From Paenibacillus segetis (GTDB lineage: Bacteria; Bacillota; Bacilli; Paenibacillales; Paenibacillaceae): 64,000 bases of DNA. The translations under genes and the position numbers were made by a program. Below, in pieces: positions 9,043 through 17,407 of this stretch (position 1 is the first letter of the stretch; each line of letters starts with the position of its first letter). The stretch covers positions 248,001-312,000 of the forward strand of contig NZ_BMFT01000002.1 of NCBI RefSeq assembly GCF_014639155.1, written 5' to 3'. A model generated the notes under the pieces. It did no database searches. It saw only the letters and a program-made list of their open reading frames with translations, and was not told the DNA's origin.

Positions 9043-9927
9043 ATGAAGACTAAAACGGCCAGTGATAAATTTATTGCCGGATTCGCCTACGTTTATATGA
9101 TCTTATTTGCGATCGTAGCCATCATCCCATTCATGACCATTATTTCTACATCGCTGACCGATGAGCAATACATTCGTGCCAACGGTTTCGATATATTTCC
9201 GCATGAAGTCACATGGGCCGCTTATAAGTACGTGCTAGGAAGAGGTTCTGCCATTCTTGGTGCTTACCAGGTTACACTTGTCGTTACGGTTGTCGGAACC
9301 CTATTCAGTATGCTGATTACAACAATGATGGCATTCGCCTTGTCGCGAAAGGAATGGAAGATGTCCGTGCCGATCTCGTTCATTGTATATTTCACCATGC
9401 TGTTTAATGGTGGGCTTGTTCCTTGGTATATCGTAACTTCGAAGTATTTGCACCTGCATGATAATTTGTTAGCCTTAATCCTGCCTTATGCAATTAACGC
9501 GTTCAATCTTCTTGTACTGCGAAGCTTCATTTCCGGCATTGATAACTCTATCTTTGAAGCCGCCAAAATCGATGGCGCTAATGACATTCACTTGTTATTT
9601 CGAATTGCGCTACCACTGGCGTTACCTGGGCTGGCTACGATCTGTCTATTCTATGCGATCAGCTACTGGAATGACTGGTGGCTTGCACTCATGCTAATTA
9701 GCGAAAGGGATCTTTATCCACTACAATTGCTCATCCGTGCTATTACTTCCAATATATCTTATGCGGCGTCCGGTGCTGCAAATTCATCGATCGCTGCTGC
9801 ATCCATCCCCAAGGAGGGGGTGAAGATGGCGACGACGGTTCTAACGATTGGTCCAATCATCTTGCTGTATCCGTTCCTGCAACGCTATTTTGTTAAAGGA
9901 CTGACGATTGGAAGCGTAAAAGGATAA
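9043..9927 (+). CDS. Sugar ABC transporter permease, YtcP family
   Basis: This is the 294-residue second permease of the importer, with six transmembrane segments. The EAA loop NSIFEAAKIDGANDIHLLFR is present, and the C-terminus FVKGLTIGSVKG is the standard ending for this family, where it is thought to contact the ATPase. The ribosome site AAAGGAG lies upstream of ATG. It pairs with the preceding LplB-type protein. A hairpin at 9949-10000 separates it from the binding-protein gene. Confidence 0.93.
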   Translation: MKTKTASDKFIAGFAYVYMILFAIVAIIPFMTIISTSLTDEQYIRANGFDIFPHEVTWAAYKYVLGRGSAILGAYQVTLVVTVVGTLFSMLITTMMAFALSRKEWKMSVPISFIVYFTMLFNGGLVPWYIVTSKYLHLHDNLLALILPYAINAFNLLVLRSFISGIDNSIFEAAKIDGANDIHLLFRIALPLALPGLATICLFYAISYWNDWWLALMLISERDLYPLQLLIRAITSNISYAASGAANSSIAAASIPKEGVKMATTVLTIGPIILLYPFLQRYFVKGLTIGSVKG

Positions 9928-9948
9928 TAGAAGCTTGATTTATGTTCC

Positions 9949-10000
9949 ATTTGTATACAATCCGAAATGGGTTCGTATAGATAGCACTTTTTATACAAAT
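9949..10000 (+). promoter_or_regulatory. Intercistronic hairpin before the binding-protein gene
   Basis: ATTTGTATA (9949-9957) is the exact reverse complement of TATACAAAT (9992-10000), with an inner CGAA/TTCG stem. It ends 17 bases before the start codon and just upstream of AGGAGG. Such hairpins often stabilise the distal mRNA so that binding protein is made in excess over permeases. That role is inferred. Confidence 0.5.
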
Positions 10001-10017
10001 ACACAGGAGGTCAAGGT

Positions 10018-11547
10018 ATGCGAAAATCATTTAGTAAAACGTTGGGGGTCTTCCTAGCAAGCATCATGCTTGTAATTTCGCTGGGCGCTTGCTCATCCAA
10101 CACGGGTGGCAACGACAAGGGAGCTGCAACAGATCATGCATCAACTCAGGAAAGTAACACAAATAAAGGTACAGAGTCGTTGCCAGTGGTTACGCTGAAC
10201 ATCGTTTATCCAGGGGATCCACAACCGGATCAGGATACGGTAACAGCAGCTTTAGAGGAGAAATTAGCTGCAGACGGTATCAATGTAAAATTGAAGTATC
10301 AATACATCCCGTGGGGTGACTATTACCAGAAGTTGCCGATCATGCTAGCAACAGGCGATCAGGTCGATATTATGTGGACTGACCCTGGGCTTCTAGGTAC
10401 TTTCGCCAAATCGAACTCGCTTGCTCCGTTAGATGAACCATTGTCTAAATACGGTCAGGCCATTACAGCTGCACTGGATAATAAATACTGGCCACCAGTT
10501 ACGATTAATGGTCAGAAATACGGTGTGCCAGCAGGTGCATTAGGTACAACTAAAGGTTACTATACGGCAACCATTCGTAAGGATTTACGCGAAAAATATG
10601 GCTTACCTGAGATCAAAACGATGGATGATCTATTAGCTTATGCTGAAGCGGTGAAGACCAATAATCCTGAAATGATCGTATTTAATGAACCACCTGCTGC
10701 TTATCATAAGGGCGAAGTGTTACAGAGCACCAGCTCCGATGGTATTGTATTCGATTACAAGACGATGAAAGCAGAAGCTAAATACGACCTTCCGGGTACG
10801 TTAGAGGATGCTAAATTCCTGCGCTCATTATATGAAAAAGGATATATCGATAAGGACGTTATGGTTGGCCGTGACATCCGAGCGGATTTTAATTCCGGTA
10901 AAGCAGCTATCGGCGGGGGAGATGTGTATGAATATAACAACTACTTCCGTAATATTGCCGTAGAAGGTGCACAAGTTGAGTTTGTGAAGATTCTACTTAC
11001 AGATGAGCCGTATATGCCTACGACTACCTGGAACTTCCAAAGTGTTGCAGCAACATCGAAGAACATCGATAGAGCGGTCATGTTCCTTAACTGGATTCAG
11101 CAAAGTGAAGATAACTACGATATGATGACAAACGGTTTGAAGGGTACACACTTTGATATCAAAGACGGTGCCATTATTGCTCCTGAAGGAGTAGATCCAT
11201 CTACGATTGGATACGCTCCACCGGAGTGGATGTGGCAAAATCCGAACTTCCTGAAACCAAAAGCATCGGATGCTCCAGATTTCATGCAACAACTGCAGGA
11301 TTTTGATAAAGATACGAAGTTACTTAGCCCGATCATGAGCTTCAATTTTGATCAGACACCGGTTAAGACTGAGCTAGCTGCCCTTAGTGCGATTGAGAAC
11401 AAATACAAATATGGGATTTCATCAGGCGTATTAGAGCCGGAGAAGGCCGTTTCTCAATACAGCGCAGAGCTTAAGAAGGCAGGTCTGGATAAGGTTATAG
11501 AAGAGTTCCAGAAACAAGTCGACGCTTTCTTGGCTAGCAGTAAGTAA
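10018..11547 (+). CDS. Extracellular sugar-binding lipoprotein, LplA-like
   Basis: This 509-residue solute-binding protein is predicted to be anchored on the outer face of the membrane. The lipobox ISLGACSS predicts lipidation at Cys25, followed by an Asn/Thr/Ser-rich linker. The mature part has the family-1 type fold with features such as YGLPEIKTMDDLLAYAEAV. The length fits the LplA/YtcQ group. It is the third gene of the importer operon. The neighbouring GH38 enzyme suggests an alpha-mannose-containing oligosaccharide as substrate, but specificity cannot be read from sequence. Confidence 0.92.
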   Translation: MRKSFSKTLGVFLASIMLVISLGACSSNTGGNDKGAATDHASTQESNTNKGTESLPVVTLNIVYPGDPQPDQDTVTAALEEKLAADGINVKLKYQYIPWGDYYQKLPIMLATGDQVDIMWTDPGLLGTFAKSNSLAPLDEPLSKYGQAITAALDNKYWPPVTINGQKYGVPAGALGTTKGYYTATIRKDLREKYGLPEIKTMDDLLAYAEAVKTNNPEMIVFNEPPAAYHKGEVLQSTSSDGIVFDYKTMKAEAKYDLPGTLEDAKFLRSLYEKGYIDKDVMVGRDIRADFNSGKAAIGGGDVYEYNNYFRNIAVEGAQVEFVKILLTDEPYMPTTTWNFQSVAATSKNIDRAVMFLNWIQQSEDNYDMMTNGLKGTHFDIKDGAIIAPEGVDPSTIGYAPPEWMWQNPNFLKPKASDAPDFMQQLQDFDKDTKLLSPIMSFNFDQTPVKTELAALSAIENKYKYGISSGVLEPEKAVSQYSAELKKAGLDKVIEEFQKQVDAFLASSK

Positions 11548-11579
11548 TTAATAGATAGAAATTAAGAGTATAGCCGATA

Positions 11580-11626
11580 GAGAAGCTTCTATTCATTTGA
11601 TTATCTGGATGAATAAGGAGCTTCTC
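11580..11626 (+). terminator. Long hairpin between binding protein and secreted protein genes
   Basis: GAGAAGCT (11580-11587) pairs with AGCTTCTC (11619-11626), and the inner arms ATTCAT and ATGAAT also pair. There is no T-tract, so it may only attenuate or stabilise transcripts. The downstream gene could still be part of the same operon. Confidence 0.45.
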
Positions 11627-11681
11627 TCTCCTAGGAAGAGAGACCATGCTGATGACATCGAATAATGGAGGATATGCTGAC

Positions 11682-14390
11682 GTGAAAAAAGGAAGAAAAC
11701 ACTGGAGGATTCTTTTTATAAGCTCACTGAGCGTCTTAATATTATCTACCTTCGTAACGGGGGCTTCCGCCTATGCGAGTTTCAGCGCGCAATATGTAGG
11801 GGAGAGTTCATCATCTATTACTGTACATCCAGGTGAGACGGGCAACTTTTGGGTTGATCTTAAGAATACCGGAAGTGAAACATGGCTATTCGGCTGGCCC
11901 ACCCATGAGGTAGTACTAGCGAATACCGACAGCAGTTATTCCTATGAGACAAGTTCCATTTTTACGGGATATAATAATTGGCTTTCATTTAGTAGGCCGG
12001 CTGCACCTAACTATTCTGGGATTCAGCCCGGCGGGACGGGAAGATTTGGCTTCAGCCTTACGGGGCAGGAAGAGATCGGGACAAATAGAGTCTATTTACG
12101 ACCTGTAAAAGCAGATGGAACCTTCTTATCTGATCTGGGCTTATGGTTTGATATTAATGTTGTCCCTTATCCAGGCTTTGCCCTGTCTGCTGGTAATCCC
12201 GTATCAAATCAAGTAACGCTTAACTGGGATAAATACGTAGGAAATCAGTTTGGATCGTACAAAATTTACAAATTTCCTAAGACATATCCGGATTTGAGAT
12301 ATTACACGGGAGGCGATTGGAACAAGAATTTCCAATACCTGCCGCAGATGCATCCTTATTATTTGGATGCCACCATTACAAACGAGGATACGCTGTCTTA
12401 CGTGAGTTCCATTGAAGATGAGAAGACATATGTTTATATTGTTGATGTTGTCGATGCAAATGGGGACACCATCGCTAGATCAGATCAAGTCGATGTTAGG
12501 AATGTATCTAGCTATTTGGTTAAACCGCAAGAGAGAGGACAACGAATCTATTACGATCCGCAATTAGGCGATTATAGAAACACAGAAACTAGAGGCTATA
12601 TTGAGAGTAGCATGAGATGGAGCACGGATTCTGCAGAGACACTATTCAGTCTAAAGACATTGCCTGAAACCTATGCACTAAGTACTACACAAAACTTGGT
12701 TGATTTTATGAAAGAAAGTATGCCTAGAGGATTACCTACCCATAGGTGGGCAGATTTCAAGTACGGCCAAGGTCAAAGTGTCTTTGTCGATCCGCAATTA
12801 AAGTTTGATAATGGCTTATACCTGGTAACAGGCGATCTGACTGTACCTCGAATAACATTTATGGAAAGCACCTACGGATCAGATCCGCTCGGAGCACTCC
12901 GGTTTGCCTATGGCTATGATGGGCTGACTCCTATAGAAGTCACGGACCCAACGACAAGATCGGTTACATTTGATCATGATACTAACACAATGGTCATTGA
13001 GTTCACTAAAGATGAGAACAACGTCCATGTGTATTTCAAAGTTTCAATACATGGTGGAGTTGCCGAGATTGAGGCCTCCCTTACGCCAACCAATGGCTCG
13101 GTTACCAACCCACGCTTGATCGTGAAAGCGCTGAATGATGATGGGATTGGAGAACCTACATTTTTTGGTTCCGTCAAACAATGGGATAGCGATGCATGGT
13201 TACTCTATGATAATGGACAGGGATTCGTTAGAGGGGAAGATCTGGCAAAGAACAACCCTAGTCGATTTGAGGGCATATTGCAGTCAAATGGTAGCTCCTA
13301 TTTCAAATACAGCGGTACGCTTGAACAAGGTACAACATGGAGCGATTATCTTGAAAAAGTAAGATTTGGTTCTCATATGCTGGGAGGAACCGCAGATAAC
13401 TATGAACCAACGGAATATAACTCTACAACCTATGATAATTACTTATTCGGTAGGCTGATGAACTATGGATATCCTGTTATGGGATTAGCATCTTGGTGCA
13501 GCAGCCACCCATCAGACGCCAGTACACGGGAAGTCTTGAATGATGCTATCGCTATTTTTTATCAGAATCTGAGGAATTACAGCGATCATAATTGGTCTTC
13601 ATATGATGATAAATCCAATGGATCGTTATATTTTGGTGAGATGGGGCCTCTGCTGTATGGATTATCCATCATGGCAGATGTAGATAGCACAACGACAATA
13701 GACGGACTAACTTATGCAGAGTTGGCTCAATATGTGTATGATAAGCTACCTGATGCAGCTAGTGGACTATTTGCCAATGATAATGACGCACTAGGCAATG
13801 TGATTTATGGTATTAGAGAGTTTAAAGGAATGAACGATGCCAAAGCAGCCAATTATGAGTCACATTTGTTGGATATTAACTCAGTAAATAATAAAGGCTA
13901 CTACACAACCAAAACCTATTTGGGATACAGCGACAAACAGAGTCCAAAGGCACTACGTGCGCTTAGTTACTTCTTACAACTTCCACAATGGGATACGAAC
14001 GACGCGCTTGTGATAAGAAATGAACTAGGTTATGCAGGTATGGGTGAATCCCAAGCCTGGGGGCAGATCGTATTTAACCAATTGGAAGAGAGTTATGGCG
14101 GGGTGTATCCGATCTTAATTGGAACCGACGCCAGACATTCCTATCAGGATATTAACCTCACAGATATCCATTGGGATGCCGGTGCTAATACGCTCAACAT
14201 GAGCTTCGATAATCCGTTTGAGGAATTGGATGTATATACAGGTGTATCTGATTTGTCGGATGTGAAGCTAAATGGAATCTCCTTAATCCCTGATACCGAT
14301 TATATCTTTGATGAAACTACGCACATCTTAAGGATCATGAAGACCCAAACAGCGGGAAATCATTATACAGTAAGTGTCGTTGTTGAATAA
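11682..14390 (+). CDS. Large secreted protein: Ig-like, FnIII-like and unknown C-terminal region
   Basis: This 902-residue exported protein follows the sugar importer. The frame is open from an ATG at 11646. The GTG at 11682 is preferred because GGAGG lies ten bases upstream and the product then begins with a clean signal peptide (VKKGRKHWRIL, hydrophobic core, cleavage near ASAYA). Residues about 40-165 resemble an NBR1-type Ig-like domain (SITVHPGETGNFWVDLKNTG), and residues about 165-275 a fibronectin-III-like module. The remaining 600 residues match nothing I recognise. They look beta-rich first, then helical around GEMGPLLYGLSIMADVD, which would fit a toroid-type glycan-active region. 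A role in binding or processing the imported glycan is inferred from context. A very strong terminator follows. Confidence 0.75.
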   Translation: MKKGRKHWRILFISSLSVLILSTFVTGASAYASFSAQYVGESSSSITVHPGETGNFWVDLKNTGSETWLFGWPTHEVVLANTDSSYSYETSSIFTGYNNWLSFSRPAAPNYSGIQPGGTGRFGFSLTGQEEIGTNRVYLRPVKADGTFLSDLGLWFDINVVPYPGFALSAGNPVSNQVTLNWDKYVGNQFGSYKIYKFPKTYPDLRYYTGGDWNKNFQYLPQMHPYYLDATITNEDTLSYVSSIEDEKTYVYIVDVVDANGDTIARSDQVDVRNVSSYLVKPQERGQRIYYDPQLGDYRNTETRGYIESSMRWSTDSAETLFSLKTLPETYALSTTQNLVDFMKESMPRGLPTHRWADFKYGQGQSVFVDPQLKFDNGLYLVTGDLTVPRITFMESTYGSDPLGALRFAYGYDGLTPIEVTDPTTRSVTFDHDTNTMVIEFTKDENNVHVYFKVSIHGGVAEIEASLTPTNGSVTNPRLIVKALNDDGIGEPTFFGSVKQWDSDAWLLYDNGQGFVRGEDLAKNNPSRFEGILQSNGSSYFKYSGTLEQGTTWSDYLEKVRFGSHMLGGTADNYEPTEYNSTTYDNYLFGRLMNYGYPVMGLASWCSSHPSDASTREVLNDAIAIFYQNLRNYSDHNWSSYDDKSNGSLYFGEMGPLLYGLSIMADVDSTTTIDGLTYAELAQYVYDKLPDAASGLFANDNDALGNVIYGIREFKGMNDAKAANYESHLLDINSVNNKGYYTTKTYLGYSDKQSPKALRALSYFLQLPQWDTNDALVIRNELGYAGMGESQAWGQIVFNQLEESYGGVYPILIGTDARHSYQDINLTDIHWDAGANTLNMSFDNPFEELDVYTGVSDLSDVKLNGISLIPDTDYIFDETTHILRIMKTQTAGNHYTVSVVVE

Positions 14391-14407
14391 TCAGTAGAAT
14401 ATAAGTA

Positions 14408-14448
14408 AGACCCGATTAGCTTGTTATAGAAGCTGATCGGGTCTTTTT
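14408..14448 (+). terminator. Strong terminator after the secreted protein gene
   Basis: A 15-bp stem, AGACCCGATTAGCTT against AAGCTGATCGGGTCT with one G-U pair, is followed by TTTTT. Confidence 0.9.
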
Positions 14449-14498
14449 GCTGATGTAATCTTTCTGAACAACAAACTTTTACCCCACTTGGTTGTCTG

Positions 14499-14954
14499 CT
14501 ACTTTAATTTCAAGCTATACAGCAATTCACCATCCACAATCTTACCTGTATCTTGAAAGTTAAAGCTTTCATAGAGTCTTTTTCCAATTTGATTCTCTGG
14601 TTCGAAGGATAAGAAGATTTCCGTGCAATCCTCAATTTTCTTCATTTCTTCAATCACTTTTCCTAGAGCAGCTTTACCATAACCTTGTCCTTGAAACTTA
14701 TGGTCTATCATCATTCTGCATATATCATAACAATGATCCTCGTAAGAAAAACCATACATCGTAAATCCAATCATCTGATCTTCATCATATATTGCTTTCG
14801 TAATCCAACCGTTTTCAATTTTGGATTGGGCAATAGATACGGCATTCGAAGCAACAAATTCCTCATTAATGAAGTGTTGGCCCTCTTTATTCGTAGTTAA
14901 GAAAATACACTCAATCCAGTTGTCGTTATCAATATCTTTCAAATGAATCTGCAT
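14499..14954 (-). CDS. GNAT acetyltransferase, BltD/PaiA-like
   Basis: This 151-residue cytoplasmic N-acetyltransferase has the acetyl-CoA loop FQGQGYGKAALGKVIEEMKK and the typical late motif ENQIGKRLYESFNFQDTGK. The IGFTMYG strand and overall size resemble Gram-positive spermine/spermidine acetyltransferases such as BltD, so polyamine acetylation is a fair guess. The substrate is not proven. GGGAGGTAAAC precedes the ATG. It is monocistronic and converges on the secreted protein gene. A short hairpin (CTCGC/GCGAG, 14973-14988) lies in its 5' leader. Confidence 0.85.
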   Translation of the reverse strand: MQIHLKDIDNDNWIECIFLTTNKEGQHFINEEFVASNAVSIAQSKIENGWITKAIYDEDQMIGFTMYGFSYEDHCYDICRMMIDHKFQGQGYGKAALGKVIEEMKKIEDCTEIFLSFEPENQIGKRLYESFNFQDTGKIVDGELLYSLKLK

Positions 14955-15034
14955 GTTTACCTCCCGCTTCTTCTCGCTAAATGGCGAGTTATGTATTCAA
15001 TTATAAACGACTTATTGGTTAATTATAGAAGTGA

Positions 15035-15187
15035 ATTCTATGTTTTGTATGTAATGGTTCGGGATATGGTTTGAAAAATGTTCATGAACGAATTAAGCTT
15101 TATTATGGTGAGTCTTATGGGATAACGATCGAAAGTGAAGTGAACGTAGGAACAAAGATATGTCTTGAGATGGCTAAGAAAATGTAG
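15035..15187 (+). pseudogene. Remnant of a YesM-type sensor histidine kinase
   Basis: An open stretch without a start codon encodes GYGLKNVHERIKLYYGE, then TIESEVNVGTKICLEMAKK and a TAG stop at 15185-15187. This is the G2-box end of the HATPase domain of YesM/LytS-type kinases. Only about 50 codons remain, with a stop codon at 15032-15034 just before them, so the rest of the kinase has been deleted. The remnant ends 26 bases before the next gene. Confidence 0.75.
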
Positions 15188-15213
15188 GATTGATCTAGGA
15201 GGGGAAATGACTA

Positions 15214-16098
15214 GTGAATACGTTAAAGGAAGAAAATCAAGGTGCCGAAGATCGAAACGTAATCAGCTTGCTTGAAATAGTAGATGTAGAGACAGGGGAG
15301 CGTACGGAATTAGCCCAGTTTGATTCCTTAATTGAAGCTCCAAACTGGACCCGTGATGGCAAAAGGTTGATTTACAATAGTCTTGGCCGAATAGTTTCTT
15401 TTGATATCGCTACGAAGAAAAGCACGGTGATTGACTCCGGTTATGCTAATCACTGTAATAACGATCATGTGTTGTCTCCCGATAATTCTCATGTCGCGGT
15501 GAGTCACCATACGCTAGAGGACGGTTTGTCGCGGATTTATGTTCTCCCCTTAGAAGGCGGTAACCCGAGCTTGATTACTCCTATAGCACCTAGCTATCTT
15601 CACGGTTGGTCGCCTGACGGTAGTACACTAGCTTATTGTGCCGAGCGGAACGGTCAGTATGATATTTACACCATTCCAGCGGCTGGCGGTGTTGAATCAC
15701 AACTGACGAATACTCCTGGTCTAGATGACGGTCCGGAATACTCCCCAGACGGTAGACATATTTGGTTCAATTCTGTTCGTACGGGGCTCATGCAGGTGTG
15801 GCGGATGAACGCCGATGGTAGCGAGCAGGGGCAGATGACTTTTGACGAGAGCAATAACTGGTTCCCGCATGTGTCTCCCGATGGTGAGACGGTAGCTTAT
15901 ATCTCCTATCAAAAAGGCGATGTCGCCCCTGGCGATCACCCTGCTAATAAACATGTTGAAATTCGTGCAATGTCTAGTAAAGGTGGCGAGTTCCGAACGT
16001 TAGTTCAGTTATTTGGTGGGCAAGGTACACTTAACGTGAATTCTTGGTCACCTGACAGTAAACAGTTAGCTTTTGTCAGCTATCGACTGAAGGATTAA
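15214..16098 (+). CDS. TolB-like beta-propeller protein
   Basis: This 294-residue protein has no signal peptide and is built from repeated blades with the [21 protein letters not shown] pattern. At least five repeats of the (W/Y)SPDG(K/R)xI/LAF type occur (near residues 48, 90, 129, 172 and 217, and a last one near 278). It starts at GTG behind AGGAGGGG. TolB-type propellers usually serve in protein or ligand binding, and no catalytic motif is evident. It overlaps the convergent MarR gene by four bases. The kinase remnant just upstream suggests that its original neighbour has been lost. Confidence 0.8.
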   Translation: MNTLKEENQGAEDRNVISLLEIVDVETGERTELAQFDSLIEAPNWTRDGKRLIYNSLGRIVSFDIATKKSTVIDSGYANHCNNDHVLSPDNSHVAVSHHTLEDGLSRIYVLPLEGGNPSLITPIAPSYLHGWSPDGSTLAYCAERNGQYDIYTIPAAGGVESQLTNTPGLDDGPEYSPDGRHIWFNSVRTGLMQVWRMNADGSEQGQMTFDESNNWFPHVSPDGETVAYISYQKGDVAPGDHPANKHVEIRAMSSKGGEFRTLVQLFGGQGTLNVNSWSPDSKQLAFVSYRLKD

Positions 16099-16523
16099 TA
16101 GAACACTTTACGCTGAAGGAGATCGAGCGCCGTTTCGATTTCCTTTAATTCTTCTTCAGAGACATGCTGGATTCGTTCTTCAAACCGCGACTGAATGAGC
16201 CCAAATATCTCATTCATCATTACTTCCCCTTTTTCGGAAAGCCTTATATATTGTTTGCGTCGGTCTTCCTCATCCGTCACTTTCTCGCATAATTGTCGCT
16301 CGCTTAGCTTTTTCAACTCCCGGCTTGTGTTAGGCATGGACATTAGCATACATTCACTGATTTCACTGAGCGTCACAGGTTGACTGACTGCGATATACTC
16401 AAGAATTTTATATTGAACAGGTGTAACCGCTTCGGCTTTTACCCCTTTGGTTATCTCATTCGTAATTTGATGAACAGCAGCCGTAAAGGTCACGAATTTC
16501 TGGAACATTTCGTTCTTGTCCAT
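16095..16523 (-). CDS. MarR-family regulator
   Basis: This is a 142-residue winged-helix repressor. The frame extends upstream to 16571, but the ATG at 16523 has AGGTGA six bases before it and gives the usual MarR length beginning [13 protein letters not shown]. The recognition helix region reads [21 protein letters not shown], and the wing contains [16 protein letters not shown]. It is divergent from a flavodoxin-fold oxidoreductase. The shared gap holds a TTATCA-N2-TGATAA palindrome and a related half-palindrome, the likely binding sites. The signal is probably an electrophile or quinone, by analogy with similar pairs. Confidence 0.88.
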   Translation of the reverse strand: MDKNEMFQKFVTFTAAVHQITNEITKGVKAEAVTPVQYKILEYIAVSQPVTLSEISECMLMSMPNTSRELKKLSERQLCEKVTDEEDRRKQYIRLSEKGEVMMNEIFGLIQSRFEERIQHVSEEELKEIETALDLLQRKVFY

Positions 16524-16571
16524 AGGAATCACCTCAATTGACACGATAACAAAGTAATTATCACAATACAA

Positions 16572-16627
16572 TTATCATTTGACAACTAAATTAGAGGTGT
16601 GCTACCATTTGCTTATCAAATGATAAG
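16572..16627. promoter_or_regulatory. Candidate MarR operators, TTATCA-N2-TGATAA
   Basis: A perfect 7-2-7 palindrome, CTTATCAAATGATAAG, lies at 16612-16627. An imperfect copy, TTATCATTTGACAA, lies at 16572-16585, 40 bases earlier. Both are in the gap between the divergent MarR and oxidoreductase genes. A further GATAA..TTATC pair flanks 16545-16561. Confidence 0.6.
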
Positions 16628-16643
16628 TAAAGGGGGCTTTTTT

Positions 16644-17231
16644 ATGAAAGTATTAATTATATATACACATCCGAATCATCAGAGCTTAAGTTATGCATTT
16701 TTGCAGGAAGTCATTCGTGGTAGTACGGAGAATACTGCAATAGAGGATGTTAGGGTGTTGGACTTATACGAGGAAGGATTCAATCCCGTCTTAGTGTTCA
16801 ATGACAACAAGCGTAGAAGAGATATGCATCGTGACCCAGACTTTGCTAGGTACAGGGAACAGTTGTTGTGGGCTGATAAAATTGTCTTTGTATATCCGAT
16901 TTGGTGGGGACGGCCTCCGGCTATGTTAATGGGATATATAGATCAGATGTTTGCGTCGGGATTTGCCTATAAGGATACGGGAAAAATGTTACCGGAGGGA
17001 CTTCTGAAAGGGAAGTCAGCGATATGTATTTCTGTAATGAAGGGCCCAACGAATTACCCGTTGTTATGGCTAAATAATGCCCATAAAGTACTCATGCGTA
17101 AAGCTTTGCTTAATTATGTAGGGATCAAAAAAGTGAAGTTCTTTGAATTTGGGATGATGGAGAGCCCGAAGGGGAAACATAAGGAGAAGTTGAACAAGAT
17201 CTATCGTTATTTCCAGACCGTGGCGCATTAA
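16644..17231 (+). CDS. NAD(P)H dehydrogenase (quinone)-like flavodoxin-fold protein
   Basis: This 195-residue cytoplasmic flavoprotein belongs to the KefF/NQO family. It is expected to reduce quinones or other electrophiles with NAD(P)H. The FMN loop is in MKVLIIYTHPNHQSLSYAF. The YPIWWGRPPAMLMGYIDQMF block is the signature of the family. ATG at 16644 follows AAGGGGGC; the upstream in-frame start at 16599 would cross the operator and is disfavoured. It is divergent from the MarR gene and probably repressed by it. Confidence 0.88.
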   Translation: MKVLIIYTHPNHQSLSYAFLQEVIRGSTENTAIEDVRVLDLYEEGFNPVLVFNDNKRRRDMHRDPDFARYREQLLWADKIVFVYPIWWGRPPAMLMGYIDQMFASGFAYKDTGKMLPEGLLKGKSAICISVMKGPTNYPLLWLNNAHKVLMRKALLNYVGIKKVKFFEFGMMESPKGKHKEKLNKIYRYFQTVAH

Positions 17232-17368
17232 AAGTGTAATACCCGTATAAGACAGGTGGAGCGATACCGAGCTGGTAATTGCATCCGCCTTTATTTGTGC
17301 ATTTGAACAATAAATATCGTCCTTTCTTCAATATTATTCAGCCGAAATTCCTTCTATAATTACAGTAT

Positions 17369-17382
17369 TGAAAGCGGATTCA
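17369..17382. promoter_or_regulatory. Cre-like site upstream of the glycerate operon
   Basis: TGAAAGCGGATTCA departs from the cre consensus at one position and has TGAA/TTCA ends. It lies just after a TATAAT hexamer (17355-17360) and 26 bases before the permease start, where CcpA binding would block transcription. No clear -35 was found. Confidence 0.45.
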
Positions 17383-17407
17383 TAACTCGCATAGGGGGGA
17401 CAACAAG

